Source: Persicaria tinctoria
Taxonomy: Eukaryota; Streptophyta; Magnoliopsida; Caryophyllales; Polygonaceae
DNA length: 64,000 nucleotides
Reading direction: 5' to 3'
NCBI GenBank assembly: GCA_037127255.1
Contig: JBANSL010000013.1
Coordinates: 23,469,688-23,533,687 of the forward strand
Shown here: positions 23,004 through 35,194 of the stretch, piece by piece
How positions within the stretch are numbered: position 1 is the first letter of the stretch
Layout of the letters: every line of letters begins with the position of its first letter
Position numbers and translations under genes: made by a program
The notes under the pieces: model-generated
Database searches by the model: none
What the model was told of the DNA's origin: nothing
Seen by the model: only the letters and a program-made list of their open reading frames with translations

Positions 23004-23994
23004 TTAATGTGAAGGTGGGGTCTTAGATCCAGACCGTTGGGTGAAACCTCTTAGGGCAATCAATACGGCATCCTGAAGACCAGATAACTTATCATTAATG
23101 CCAACGAGCTTGTCTGCAGTGCTTACCTCCAATTCAAAAAATCGACGCCCAAGATCATCCAAAGTAGCATAAACAGGACCAGCGTCATCCACATAAACTT
23201 CTTCTTTCTCGACTATCTCCTTTTCTTCATTCTCATCTGGCTCATCCCTTCTCTCCCAACCATATACTTTAGGCATTCGGCCCTCAGAATCATTCTCAAT
23301 CGGCTGCAAGGGAAAACTATTGTGACTGATATTAAAATCTGCCATCCTATAGCAATAAGGTAGCTCCGCAGGCAGGTAAAGATGATGCTCCGAAGTCTCT
23401 CTTGCAATCCATATGAAAAACTATGTTCCATCCGGAGGCTGGGTATGCTCAGTAATGCCCCACCAATTCAGGTTGGCAATATTGTAGACCTTCTTACGAT
23501 GAAAAGAACTCAAATCATCAAGACAAACTCCCAATCGTCGAGCAATCAGCGACCCCAAACCTCCAAAAACAATGATGCGATCATGCCTCATATGAGTGGC
23601 TCTAGTCACCTCCAAAGAACTCCCCAGAAATAACTGAACCCAGTTAAGAATATGCAATGCCTCAGGGATCAAACAATAAATATAGCTCCAGGCCCTCATA
23701 ATAACCAAAGTAGTATCCTCTACGCCCAAGAAAGAACAACACAACACCAAATAGCACAATCTCAAAGCGGGATGGGTAATCATGAAGTCATAGTGGTGTC
23801 CACCCATCTCACAAGATCGACCTAGCCTCCTTCCACGTCTCATGAGGATATGGAGCAGGCATTTCATACCCATAAGCATCAGCAGGTGTCTTGGTAACAC
23901 CAAGAGCTTGTGCAATGAGATCCTTAGTCACCATGAACTTCCTACTTCTCAATGGGAAACGAATCTCCAAATCAGAACGATACTCCAAGGTAGC

Positions 23995-25742
23995 TGATGT
24001 CCACCAAAATAGCCATGTTGAGATGCACATTTTAGCTCCTTATTTTATACACTTTGCATATTTTAGGCTGGGAATGTGTTGAATTTATGTAATATATGCT
24101 TATTTGCAAGAAATAGAGGTCTGCATAAGTTTTGGTTTAATATTAAAGAATTTGGAGCCATTCTGGGACAAAACCAAGAAGCAAAGACGGAAGTTGAGCC
24201 TTACTCGATATCGAGTACTTTTACTCGATTTAGACCAAAGAAGTCCGAGCAAAAGCCTGGTCGAGGAGAAGCTGAACGAGGAACTGAAGACGAAGGCAAC
24301 TCGAGTTCAGGACCCTACTCGATATCGAGTAGTTTACTCGATATCGACCAAGCCTTGAAGCCGCATCTGGAATCGAGGAAGCAGCACCTGATCGAGAAGC
24401 CGGAGACCTAGACATACCGAGCAACACTTCCTCGATATCGAGTAGTTTACTCGATATCGACAAAACCAGCAGCACTTGTTCGAGCGAAGTCGAGAACCAG
24501 TTACTCGAGCAAGCCATCAATCCGAAGTTGACGACACAGTTCCTCGATATTGAGTAGAACCTTCCTGGGCCGCGCTACGTGATTGGGTTGTCCGAGTCAA
24601 GTTTGGCTTGCTTGGGTACGAAGATGTCCGAATCTATCAAGTTTGATCAAGATCTATCCATGGAGGGATGATTTATCCACACATGAAGATATTTAGATAT
24701 TTAGATATATTTCCTTTTATGATAAATGTTCCTTTTATTAAAGTTTTATCTTTATTATTAGATAGATATTTCCTTCCTTGATTAGCAAGGATTGGAAGCC
24801 TATAAATAAAGCCCATGGGGCAGGTTTTTCATTCATTCCATTTCAGAGAGAGCACATGTAGAGAGAGAAGAAGAAGAGATTGTAAGTTTGGTTTAATTTA
24901 ATGCAAGTTTCTTTTCAATCAACAATGTCTGCGATTGCAATGAGGCGCAAGTAGTCCACCCACTTCTAGGGTTGGGGTGAGTCCAACGATAGCCCGGCGT
25001 GTTTGAGGTAAAGATCCGACTTTTATCATGTTTTCAGCATCTACGACCTTTTATGTGTTTATTACCCATTCAATGGAGATCCATGCTAACAACTTGGATT
25101 GTAAACCTAAAATTGATAAATACAATTAGGGTTTTTTGAAAGAGTTGTCTAATTGTTGGAAAAGGCGAAAGCTTGATCCTTCGATGCGATTTACATGATT
25201 ATCTGTTTTATTCTTGCCTTATACATGTTTTGTTATTGTTGTCGCAAACCCGGATCTTGGAAGTTTCCTTACATTCATAGTTTATTTCGAGTTTCACCAA
25301 GTCTTGTTCTTTATTTTATTTCGTTTTAAGTTTCTGTTTCCTCGATCTCGACCAAGTCTGGTTGATATCGAGCACTGATATTCGATCGACGAAGATCATT
25401 GTAGCTTCTGGTGTGCAGGAACCCGAGATCGACGAAAGCCTTCCTCGACATCGAGGAGATTTGCTCGATATCGAGTAACCACTGGGAGTTGCTGCTGCTC
25501 TGTTCGACTTGTCTGATCTTTTGTCGACTAAACCCTAGTCGAGATGGAGCAACCTGTAAGTCGACTTCTGTCCGTGAGATTTCTCCGCTGCCTAGGATCC
25601 GCTGACACGCTTTCTCGTGGATCGATCCTGACTTCCCACTGCTACATCAGAAGGAAGTCTTGTAATCATTTGCAAGGGACGGAATCTAGTTTGCTTTACT
25701 TTATTCGTATTTTATTTGCATTCTCGATTTCCTCCTACAACA
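23995..25742 (+). mobile_element. Solo LTR (1748 bp) with 5-bp target duplication
   Basis: Begins TGATGTCC, ends CTACAACA, and is flanked by GTAGC on both sides (23990-23994 and 25743-25747). It carries an LTR-like TATA box (TATAAATAAA, 24801-24810) followed by a GAGAGAGAAGAAG leader, which sets its orientation to plus. No gag, pol or second LTR is present, so it is best explained by LTR-LTR recombination. It contains many TCGATATCGA palindromes. It splits the retrotransposon ORF 23004-26155. Confidence 0.85.
24801..24810 (+). promoter_or_regulatory. TATA box of the solo LTR
   Basis: TATAAATAAA, about 35 bp before a GAGAGA-rich presumed transcript start. Position within a TG...CA unit fits an LTR promoter. 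Confidence 0.5.
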
Positions 25743-26159
25743 GTAGCCAAGAACCCTCTCACCAACGCCGGATAGGTAAACTCAGCAAGATCCATAAAAT
25801 CGCCCAAACCTCCTTTCTTAAGAAGCCGAGAGACATCCTCAAATAATCCCAAACGTTGCAACGTCGGGGGATGAAAGAACAATGTGGATCCATAATCCCT
25901 CTTCTCAAGCCTACGCCAACACTCCTCGTTCTCCCAAGTCATAAAACTAGGCATCTCCATAGCAGGAACCAATGACACGGTGCACGAACTTAAGAAAACC
26001 GTGAAAGAACACCACAAAAACGACCGAAAATGACCTTTCTGCAAGTGACGGTGGGCGTCTCGCAAGGGGCGGAGGGCGCCGTGGACTATAGTACACGAAT
26101 CCAAGAACAAACGTCGAGGAATCAACTCAAAATTTGACGACCAACTTGGTTTCAAAATC

Positions 26160-27010
26160 TCTCTATGGTGCGTATGGGAATGGTATGGAAAAAAGATTGA
26201 ATTTAATGGGTGAAAGGTAGTGATGTAAAGTGTTTGATGGGTAAGAAACTCAATTGAAACACAAGGCTTTAGGCTTTTGGAATGGATTCAAGTAGGATCT
26301 TTTGGGGTTTATGTGATTCCTGTAGAGACAATGCTTTGATTGATCCAAATTAGGGAATGGGAATTTATGGTGAGTTGGAAAGGGAATACCTTCTATCAAA
26401 AAAGAAAATAAAATAAATTAAAAATAGATAAAAATAATAAAATAAAATAAATAGAAGATAAATAGAAGATAAAATCTATTCCTAAGATAAATGGAAACTA
26501 GTCTAGATAGAACATTCTAACCCTAAGATAGATAGAATAGATAAAAGATAGATAAAACTAACCTAAAATAAAATCAAATTTAATCCTAAAGATAGATAAA
26601 TCAATCTACTCCTAAAAAAAATGGAATAAAAACTAATCCTAAAAAGATAGAATATCTAACCTAAAATAACCTGAAATCAAATAAACATAAAGATAAAATA
26701 TGATAGAAATTACTTTCTTCCCATGTTACCAAAGATCTGGACGAGTATGTGAACAGTGGACGACGGCGAGCGTCGTGGATAGGGCATCGGGCATCGTGAT
26801 GTCCAGAACGTCATTCCGTCATTCAATTAAGCAAAATTCATCTACCAAAATGTTCTAACACTACAATATCCAATGTACATCAAAACATTTGGCCTACTTT
26901 ATTGAATTGAAAAACTAAATGCTAAATTGAAACAATATTACCTAATCTACCTTGGGTTGCCTCCCAAGAAGCGTCTTTGTTTCACGTCGTTGGCTCGACG
27001 TGATGCATTT
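26160..27010 (-). other. Region where RT-RNase H-integrase would be expected: absent
   Basis: AT-rich (many AATAGAAGATAAA-type repeats, 26400-26700) with no frame showing YxDD, HHCC or integrase signatures on either strand. The element therefore lacks most of pol. Confidence 0.7.
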
Positions 27011-27015
27011 CTTGA

Positions 27016-27809
27016 TCAAGTTATCCCATCAAGATCCTCCACACTTTTCCTTTTCTTGACAAGAGGGGGAACCTTAGGAATTTCTCCAATATAACCATCA
27101 ATTGCACCAATCAATTCCTTTTTGAAATGAGTTTCTCCTGGAGGTTGCCCTGAAATTGCGAAAACATCAACATTGTTAGGAATCGATTTCTCATAGGGAA
27201 TAACAATAGAATAATTTGAATTAGAGACAATCTCATGTGACTTAAACAAATTCTCAATTTTTCTTTCAATATCATCTTTCCCTAAGTCAACTTTCTCTTT
27301 GTTAGAAGACTCAATATGCAATGATTCATTCTCAATAGAAACATCTAACAAACTATTTGATTCATTCTTGTGATCACTATCATTAGATTCAAGAACATCC
27401 ACAGAATCATTAGTAGAAGGAGCAATAGGCTCAAATACAGAAAACTTAATCTTTCTACCATAAACTCCATGGTTAGGGAACCTTCAAAATAACCAATCTT
27501 AGTCTTAACCATTCGCAAGAAAGGCCTTCCTAAGATAATTGGGGTTTCAGGCGTACCTTGTTCCATACCCAATATAAAGAAATCAGCTGGAAATATCAAA
27601 TCATTTACCTTAACCAAAACATCCTTAGCAACTCCTCTAGGCTTAATACTAGAATGATCAGTAAGTTGTATAGTAACATCAGTTTCAGACAATGCATTGA
27701 GACCCAAAAACATGTACAAATTATATAACATCACATTAATTGAAGCACCTATGTCTAACATAGCTTTTGTGAAGCTAGCACTACCTATTGCATATGGGAT
27801 AGTAAACAT
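27016..27809 (-). pseudogene. Aspartic protease region of the Athila-like element
   Basis: Minus-strand frame 27809-27345 reads through AMLDIGASINVMLYNLY (active-site motif of Athila-type retropepsins, D-[IL]-G-A-S), then LTDHSSIKPRGVAKDVLVKV and PIILGRPFLRM, the hydrophobic-hydrophobic-G flap-side motif. At 27402-27016 the coding text shifts frame and continues as an acidic linker ending IPKVPPLVKKRK. Cleaves the Gag-Pol polyprotein in autonomous relatives. The catalytic Asp is present, but the frame change and missing pol make this a relic. Confidence 0.85.
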
Positions 27810-28016
27810 ACCTGGATCTCTGCACTTTTCAGGCTATCTTTTCTGTAGCGAAGCAGAAACATTTTCATTTAAACATACCTTTTCCTTCCTTTGCATCCTT
27901 TGCTTGCGTTTTGTCGTGCATAATTCTTTCAAAAACATTGCATAGCGAGGCATAGTCTTAATTAAATTGAAAAGTGGAATATTTACCTCACAATGAGAAA
28001 ATGTGTCATAAAGAAT

Positions 28017-29562
28017 TTATTCATCTTCCCACTTACAATCGGGTCTTAAGGAATTAGGAATGAGTGGTGTAGGTCTTGGGACTTCAAAAGACCACTTTTT
28101 GGATGATTTCCTTGGGGATTGCACAACGTCAGAAATCAGATTTGGGATTGGAGGGGGCAGCGGGCACCGTAGTGAAAGGCGGCGGGCGTCGTCATCGACA
28201 ATGTGCGACTCCGAATTCTTGTTATCTTCCTCACCCATATCAATCACTTCCCTAGGCATCTCTTCAACATTCCTACTGGGCACATTCACTTGTTTTCCTC
28301 CTGCAAGGATCATGACACTCACATTCTGCTTCAGATTGATTACCACTTGTGATGGCAACTTCCCCGAATCTTTCGCTTTCAATTCTCCAATATCCTTAGC
28401 CATTTGACCGAACAATTTCTCTTGAACACTCATCTTGTCCAACAACAACCTTAATGTATCATCTCTATCCTCCTTCTTAATAAGGAACTTGTTGCTGCTG
28501 ACCCCTACCGTTGAATCCACTTTGATAATTCGAATTGTAGCCCTGATTGTAACCATTGTTACCAAAGTTGCGGCGAGGTCCATAATCCATAGCGCTCAAA
28601 TCAGTGACATCCTCTTGAATCAAATGACACTTATCATTTGGATGGGTTGGATCTCCATAGACACCACAAGGTATAGGCTGCTGAGATTGATTCAATTGCA
28701 TAACAATCTTGTTCACTATCTCAGGGAGCCTATCTAGATCATCCTTGCGACCATCTCTAGAATTATCCAACTTATGAACTCCTCTAACTCCTTGGTTTCT
28801 CCTATATTTTTGTGATGCATATTAGCCAACCCTTCGAAAATATGAATTACTTCTTGTGGTGTCTATCCAAAATATCTGCTTAACTAATAGCATTGATGAA
28901 ACTCCTATCGGTGTCAAGCAAGCCCTCATAAATATATAGCACTATATCATCCTCGGGTATACCATGTTGTGGACAAATACCTTTAAGCTTCTTGAACCGC
29001 TCAACATACTCATAAAGACTCTCCGTAAGTGATAGCTCAATACTAGATAGCTATTTCTTGAGATTGTTGAGGCGAGTTGCAGGAAAGTACTTTTGCAGGA
29101 AAGCTTTCTTCAATTTAACCCAAGTAGTGATACTTTCGGTGGGTAGGTAATAAAGCCAATTGCTTGCAGAATCTTTCAAGGTAAAGGGGAACACTCTCAA
29201 CATCAATTGTCCATCGGTAAGGCCTTGGGGTCAAAGTTTATCACACACACACTCACAAAGGTAGCAAGGTGTTTGTTTGGTTTCTCCCCAGGCAATCCAT
29301 GAAAGTAGGGTAAAATAGTAGACCAATTCGACTTTTACTCAAATCTTGAACCCTCAGGGAGATTAGAAAGTCTAATTGCAAGTGGTTGAGCACTCAAATT
29401 AGGTTCCTTTAGGTTTTTCTAGGTCCTTCTTGGTGGATTAACAACTTCGTCTCTCATTTCCTTGTGTGTGTCAAATTCGACCCTTCTTTTCAACCTAAGA
29501 GATCTTTCAATCTCATAATCAAAAGACAAAGGCAATGAATTAGAAGATCTAGTTCGAACCAT
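28017..29562 (-). pseudogene. gag of the Athila-like element, degenerate
   Basis: Minus-strand text starts near MVRTRSSNSLPLSFD (29562) and continues in several frames with recognisable Athila-type gag landmarks: GLPGE, LKDSASNWLYYLP, YEYVERFKKLKGICPQHG, and a C-terminal CGVYGDPTHPNDKCH zinc-knuckle-like motif (28664-28600). The 28583-28017 frame continues with LPSQVV and GGKQVNVP, the linker that normally joins gag to protease. Several stops and frameshifts interrupt it. Gag forms the virus-like particle in active relatives; this copy cannot. Confidence 0.8.
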
Positions 29563-29652
29563 ACAAGGACACAAAAGACTCAAAGAAAAACAAAAACAAA
29601 AATAAAGGAGAATCAATTGATAGAAATAAAGAAAAGAAAACTCCTTTCTTCT

Positions 29653-29670
29653 CCCCGGTAACGACGCCAA
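29653..29670 (-). other. Primer-binding site of the Athila-like element (tRNA-Asp type)
   Basis: Minus strand TTGGCGTCGTTACCGGGG, eight bases inside the 5' LTR end. It differs at two positions from the TGGCGCCGTTGCCGGGG complement of tRNA-Asp used by Athila elements. Confidence 0.8.
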
Positions 29671-29678
29671 GAATTTGG

Positions 29679-30934
29679 TGCGGGACGAACGTCATTGGCA
29701 CTTTCTCCCTTTGCCAAATAGTAATAATATCCTAACTCAAAGCTCAAAACCAATAGATTAGCAAATCAATGAATTGATAAACCAAACAACTACTAGGATA
29801 GCAATGGAGTCCGGAGTCGAACTCATAGAGAGAAGCGGCTTACTACTCAATAGCTCTAACAAAGACTCTTATGACAAAAGCAATGACTTGTGACAAACTG
29901 ATAAGAAAGCAAAGTAACCAACTTTATGATTGCAAAGTAATTAATAATAAAGTAGAGAAGATATTTCACCTGTAATTCTGACAATGGTTGAGATTCATAG
30001 TCCTAGGATTGATTCATAAACATATGTCTACTTGCCTAAAGTTGAAGGATTCGCAGGGATATAATTACCTTATTCAATATCACTAAAGAATAGCATTAAG
30101 GATTCTAGTAATTAGACCAATTGACATATCGAATCAATGTAATTAGAGACAAATAGGCACAAACCACAATCAGCCCTAACAACATCTAAGATATAGATCA
30201 ATCGAAATCATCCATTACAAAGACAAACAAATATCACTACTTCAATACCTTTGTTTGCTATCAAGAAGACAATAATGAATTCATAGTTAAGATGCAATAC
30301 CTAACATGGTGATCAATTATAGAAAGGAACAAAAATATAATCAATAGGCAAAAGATGATAAATATAATCATGAATAACTAAATATAATCAAATCCTCACA
30401 ATCTATTGAATCATGTCTTCGAATCACAGGCGAAACTATGAGTTTAGCAACTCATAGGCCAAAAACCTCTCTTCTCTCTCAAAACCTTCATTGTCTCTCT
30501 CACACTCACAATTTTTCTATGGCTGAAAACAATAGAAATAACCTAATAAAGAGTCGTGCCAACCCTAGAAACATAACAATATTATAATAGGAAATAGAAT
30601 CTTCGGATCCAAATCGCAATCGCTGAACACGACACCACTACGGGCGCCGCCTTATGCAATGATGGCTTTACTTCTTTTCTTCAATGTTGTGCTTCCTTGG
30701 TCTTCCATAGCCTCTTCTCCAGCCTACATATGCTCCAAAACAAGTCTTTTAAGCTCTTCCAAGATCCCATCCAAGGTCGGAAGGTAACTCTGCATAATAA
30801 ACACTAAAAAGGCGTAGATTCCGAACTCGCATACTTCACAAGCAAGATAGGAAACTAGACTAAAACATATGCCAAACTCCTATCTAAATGCAATAAGAAA
30901 TATCTATAAAGCATATATGAAATATACATTATCA
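29679..30934 (-). repeat. 5' LTR of the Athila-like element (complete, 1256 bp)
   Basis: Bounded by TG at 29679 and CA at 30934 on the plus strand, and adjacent to the primer-binding site. It aligns with the split left LTR and shows the uninterrupted sequence at the CACTA insertion point (around 30138). Confidence 0.85.
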
Positions 30935-32770
30935 CTCAAACATTTGGCTTCTACTTGGATAGGGTTTGGTGGTAGATTTTTTGCTAGGCTTGGGAGAGTG
31001 AGGGCGAGAATCTTTGTTCCGACGTTGCGAGTTCGATAACCGAGGTTAGTTCCCAAGAGTTAGTTCTCCCATGTTAGTTTCCCAATTCCCGCTGTCCCAA
31101 TTAATTAGTTTTTCAAAAATCGGAGGAAAGATGTTGCCATGTCAAGTTAGTTTTTAAAATTTTAGTTTCGGTCGGAAATTCATTCCATGAGTTTTAAAAT
31201 CCGATTGTTAGGTTAAGGACGAGTTTTTCTTGAAATATCTGATTTAAATCCATTTTTAAATTTCCTTTTTCTGAAAATCGGGATGAACATTCGAGCCTTT
31301 ACATATATACCCTACCAAAAATAAACGACTCTATTAATCTAATTAGATTAACAAGGTCGTTTATATACGGTCTTTATAATTTAAACTTCGGCTAATGTAT
31401 TTTATTTAAGGATATATTTTATAAAAAAACAATAGACTCTTATCCTATGTGTTTGGGACATATGATAGAAAAATTGTATATCATATGTACACAATTCTTA
31501 TTGTGTATCATGTTAACTAATCTGGGCCATTGAACTAAGAAGATCAACGGAAGAGATTAAAATAACTTTTGATTATTTGTTGGTATTGGGAGATTATTCG
31601 TCGGAATGGAATTATTATATGGTATTAGACGATTACTCTCGTTAGAATAAAATTTACATTTTTTACACTATTTGTATAGTTAATAATTACATAATTATAG
31701 ACGAATAAACATAAGGAAATAGACGAACAATTTAGCTTCTTCAGGCTACCTTCTGCTTCGTCTATTGCTCTTCCTCGGCCACTTCCCTTCTCATTCGGCC
31801 TCTGATACTTGATCACCACCGGCTTCTTTGCTTGTTCTCTCCATCTTAGCCTCCTTTACTCCTTCCTCTTTCGAGCTCTTTCCCTGCCTATAGACCGCCT
31901 TATCCGCCTTGTTCATTTGCTCCCGACTTCAGTTTCTATAATTGTTTTCAGTTTGTTTATTTCTAAATTAGGGTTCTTCACAGATCTAATCTCTCTTTTT
32001 GTTTGTTATTGTTGTTTTGATTTCGATTTAGGGGGATTTTGCACAGCTGTTGATCTCTAGTTTCTCTCTAACCTCGGTTGTAATTCAGAATTAGGTAAAA
32101 CCCTCTTCCATTTTTCTCCTGGTTGTTGTCATCATCCCATGCTACAAATGATCGGTTAGTTTGATTTCGGCATCCAGTTTGGGATTTGTGGTTGGATTAA
32201 TTTCAGTTGATGTTTCAATCCTCTCCAATTTCTTATTCAAGTATCTTTTTTTTTTTTTCCTGAATTAGAATTTAAAAAGAATTTAGATTTGGGATTGATT
32301 AATCATGGTAGTATCTAAACTTCAAGGAAGAGTAATATTATTGTAAACTCCACTAAGGGAGTATACAGAGTTAGGAGTAGGAAAGGCCGCCCAACCCCGC
32401 ACATAACAAGAAGGGGCAGCCATGGAGGTTCTAGGTTGCGTTGAGTGTGGTCGTACCCATAAGGAGGGGAGTTGCCGTAATTATCAAATTGAAATGGGAG
32501 AGAAAAGAGTATAGACCTAAGAGGAAAGCCCAGATCTAGGTTCCAACGTTACCTAGGCCAAAAGAAGGCAACCATGGGAGTTCGGACTTGCAAAGGGGGA
32601 ATCCATACCATAAATAAGAAGAAGGAGCATATGCTTTTGATCTGAAAGTAGAGGATTGGGAGCACAGAGCTAGAGTGGAGGTCCAAATCCAGAACCAGTA
32701 GCCTTTAATTATTTGATTAGCTTGCTGATTAAGGTGGTGAAGATTAAGATTGCATCAATCGAAGGGCCGG
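30935..32770. other. No gene called; CT-rich leader-like stretch at 31800-32130
   Basis: 31640-31712 shares TTAGAATAAAATTTacATTT and TTAATAATTACATAATTATA with 11761-11830. At 31800-32100 the plus strand is pyrimidine-rich and ends CAGAATTAGGTAAAACCC, like a 5' UTR exon with a splice donor, but no coding frame follows. Probably a captured or stranded 5' end. Confidence 0.35.
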
Positions 32771-33350
32771 TAGGGCTGGAAATAACCCGTGGGGATCTGC
32801 TCCACTCGCTTAATCCGCATTAATTTTGCGGGTGAATTATGGGTGAAGATTTTTCACCCATAACCCGCCCCATTAACCCACCCATTGACCCGCCCCGCAT
32901 ACCCGCCCCGCAAACCCGCATAAAACCAAAAATTTTGTATATATATTGTATGTGATTTTACTATTTTACCCTTTTCAAGTTTAACTTCTACAAACTCTAA
33001 TCCTTGATTAGTGTTTTGCCCACCAAATTTCAATTAGAATATGATTATTATAGAGATTTATACCCATCCACTTTCAAATTTCAATTAGCTCGTGATTTCA
33101 ATGCTTTGTCGATCAACAATATAAATACATAAACCGACCCCCTTTGTAATTTTGAGTTAGAATTGGACTACTTATGTTGATTTGGTTTTTTTTCACCCAT
33201 TGGGTACCCGCTCCACCCACATCACCCGCGCGGGTCGGATGCGGGTGAAAATGTTTGCGGGTGATGAATGGAGCGGGTGAAATTTTTTACCCGCAGGGAG
33301 GATGATGGAGTGGCTTCATCCACCCATAACCCGCCCAATTTCCACCCCTA
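32771..33350. mobile_element. 580-bp non-autonomous hAT element
   Basis: Inverted ends TAGGGCTGGAAAT and ATTTCCACCCCTA are flanked by an exact 8-bp duplication AGGGCCGG (32763-32770 and 33351-33358). The body is rich in ACCCGC/GCGGGT repeats on both strands, typical of this plant hAT family. No transposase. Confidence 0.9.
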
Positions 33351-33464
33351 AGGGCCGGTGAAGAGGTTCTAGGCTTCCCATGGGTGCGATTTGAGGATTT
33401 TGAGAGGGAAGCACATGGCTATACACGTTTTTTTGGGGTCGGGAAGTTTCCATCCCATTCTCAC

Positions 33465-33851
33465 TAGGGCTGTTATATGAGTTGAACAGCTCGAGCTCAG
33501 CTCAGGATCGGTTCGAAAAAAGCTCGAATCGAGCTCGTTCACTTTTCTAAACAAGCCGAGCTTGGACGTGATTTTAAGCTCGGTTGAAAGCTCGGATCGT
33601 TCGATTTAGGTTCGAATAGCTCGAATTCTATGGAGTTTCTAAAAATTTCTTTAAATTAATATGTTATCACCAAGTAAAACTAATTGAAGCTCGAAAAAAG
33701 CTCGGCTCGAGCTCGTTCATTTACTAAAACAAGCTGAGCTTGAAAAAAAAAACTCGTTTAAAAATTGGGCTCGATCGACTCGAGTTCGTTTAACAGATGA
33801 ACAAGCTTGAACATGCCAAGCTCGGCTCCTCCAGTTCGAATAACACCCCTA
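33465..33851. mobile_element. 387-bp non-autonomous hAT element rich in GAGCTCG motifs
   Basis: Ends TAGGGCTGTTAT and the inverted ATAACACCCCTA are flanked by exact 8-bp duplications ATTCTCAC (33457-33464 and 33852-33859). The interior repeats AGCTCGA/TCGAGCT many times. No coding capacity. Confidence 0.9.
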
Positions 33852-33889
33852 ATTCTCACATTACCAATTAATTAAACTCTAGATAGTTG

Positions 33890-34915
33890 TGATTAAAAAC
33901 ACTCTTTTACAGCTGCCCCTCATCAATAATTGTCGACAAGTTAAGACCCTACACATAAAAATGACCTATTATATATATCATGATTCATGATTTTCTTTTT
34001 TCTAATCAAACTGGCCCTTCACATGCGTATGCAGAAAAAAGTATGTTGCAATATTTTTAATTAGTTGGACATAACTATACTTCAAAAGTAGATTAATTTC
34101 CTCCTACTGACCTATTAAAAAAAAGATTTCCTCCTTGATTTCTATCTTTATAAAAAAATTATTTACGAACATGCACTTTTCTTTTTCCATAGGTAGACGC
34201 TTACTCAGACTATTACAATAAGAGGAGACGGGGGATTCGAATTTCGAACTGGTGACCTATATATTGATTAGTACATGTGATTCTTATCAGCTAAGTGAGC
34301 AAGACTCGACTACGAACATGCACCTTAATTAGGGTTTTTTTTCCGCATAAAAAGGAACACTTAGGGTGTGTATGGCACCAATTTTTAACAGTTAAAAGTA
34401 AGAGATGTTTTACCGTTAAAAAAATAAACTATTTATATGTGTGTATGGGAACAACAAATGAGCATTAAATAGTTAAAAAAAAGTGTTTAAAAATAAACAG
34501 CAAATTGAAGCTTATTTTAGGTGTTAAAAAAATAAGCAGCAAAAAAATGTTTATCGAAACACCCTTTTTATAACTACAAAATTCATTTATCAAAATTAAA
34601 ACACTTGGCCCCATACACAGATTATATTGTTGTTTAAAATTTTAACTACTTTTACCATCTGTTTATAAATTTTACCCTTTTTATAATTTTAGTTAGTTTA
34701 TTAACACCGTCCTATACAAACCTTAGAATGACTTGGGCGCTTAGGGGTTATTTTTTATTCGATAAAGTAACACCTTAGAATGATTTGGTTATATATAATA
34801 AACGTATATGGATCAGGAAAATGTGATGATGTCAGGGTTTGACTTGCGATTTAATTACGCTATTCAGGTGATCTCGAACTGGCCGGTATGGATCGCTTGC
34901 AGACAATTTAAATAG
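33890..34915. repeat. Segmental duplication, unit 1 distal part (MLP copy 1 upstream flank)
   Basis: Matches the flank of MLP copy 2 in two blocks. 33890-34165 corresponds to 54490-54545 plus 57061-57250 (TCATGATTTTCTTTTTTCT, CATAACTATACTTCA). 34785-34915 corresponds to 57300-57765 (GGAATGATTTGGTT-like, ATCGCTTG-AGACAA). The DNA between these blocks (about 34170-34780) is unmatched and AT-rich with no gene. Confidence 0.75.
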
Positions 34916-35061
34916 ACGGATATAGGGGTGGTGATAAATCTCGTAAATTCTGATCCCGTTTTGATCTCGGTAGAATTTGAGGGGGGGAAAAAAAAAATCC
35001 GTTTCAGTCCCGTCCTTTAAAAATTATGTGAGACGAGACTATGGGATCCCACAAATCCCGG

Positions 35062-35129
35062 TCCCGTTCCGCATATATATAATTATATATATATATATAT
35101 ATATAATTATATAAAATACGCGGAACGGG
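35062..35129. repeat. AT-rich palindrome with CCCGTTCCGC arms
   Basis: CCCGTTCCGCATATATATAA at the left is mirrored by TTATATAAAATACGCGGAACGGG at the right around an (AT)n centre. It could extrude a cruciform. Confidence 0.75.
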
Positions 35130-35194
35130 AGTTTTAGTTATAATAGCAGTGATTCTTTTTTTTCATATATATTTTTAGTTATTGTTTTTTTTAT

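Larger units (their letters stand above)
23004..26155 (-). pseudogene. Downstream ORF of the Athila-like element (plant retrotransposon protein domain), interrupted
   Basis: Minus-strand coding text runs 26155-25743, stops at a solo LTR (25742-23995) and resumes at 23994. The first part contains FHPPTLQRLGLFEDVSRLL; the second contains RFPLRSRKFMVTKDLIAQAL. Both are typical of the 'putative plant transposon protein' ORF seen downstream of or near gag-pol in Athila-type elements. Several frame changes (near 23900, 23430 and 23340) show further decay. The C-terminal piece ends at 23004 after a segment containing EKEEVYVDDAGPVYATLDD. Function of this ORF in the family is unresolved. With RT and integrase absent upstream it sits where an env-like ORF would. 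Confidence 0.7.
15765..30934 (-). mobile_element. Athila-like Ty3/gypsy retrotransposon, non-autonomous and interrupted
   Basis: Minus-strand element: 5' LTR 29679-30934, primer-binding site 29653-29670, gag, protease, a downstream ORF, polypurine tract 21273-21285, and a 3' LTR at 15765-21272 truncated at its outer end. LTR ends are TGATAATG...CCCGCA in element orientation. The tRNA-Asp-type primer site and the gag and protease sequence types point to the Athila lineage. No reverse transcriptase, RNase H or integrase lies between protease and the last ORF, so it could move only with proteins from a relative. Insertions: CACTA at 15941-20476 and a solo LTR at 23995-25742. Confidence 0.85.

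Noticed and set aside
34340..34780. MITE starting TTAGGGTGTGTATGG
   Set aside because: The left end resembles a Harbinger/hAT MITE but no inverted partner with a target duplication could be located; left as unmatched DNA in the duplication unit.
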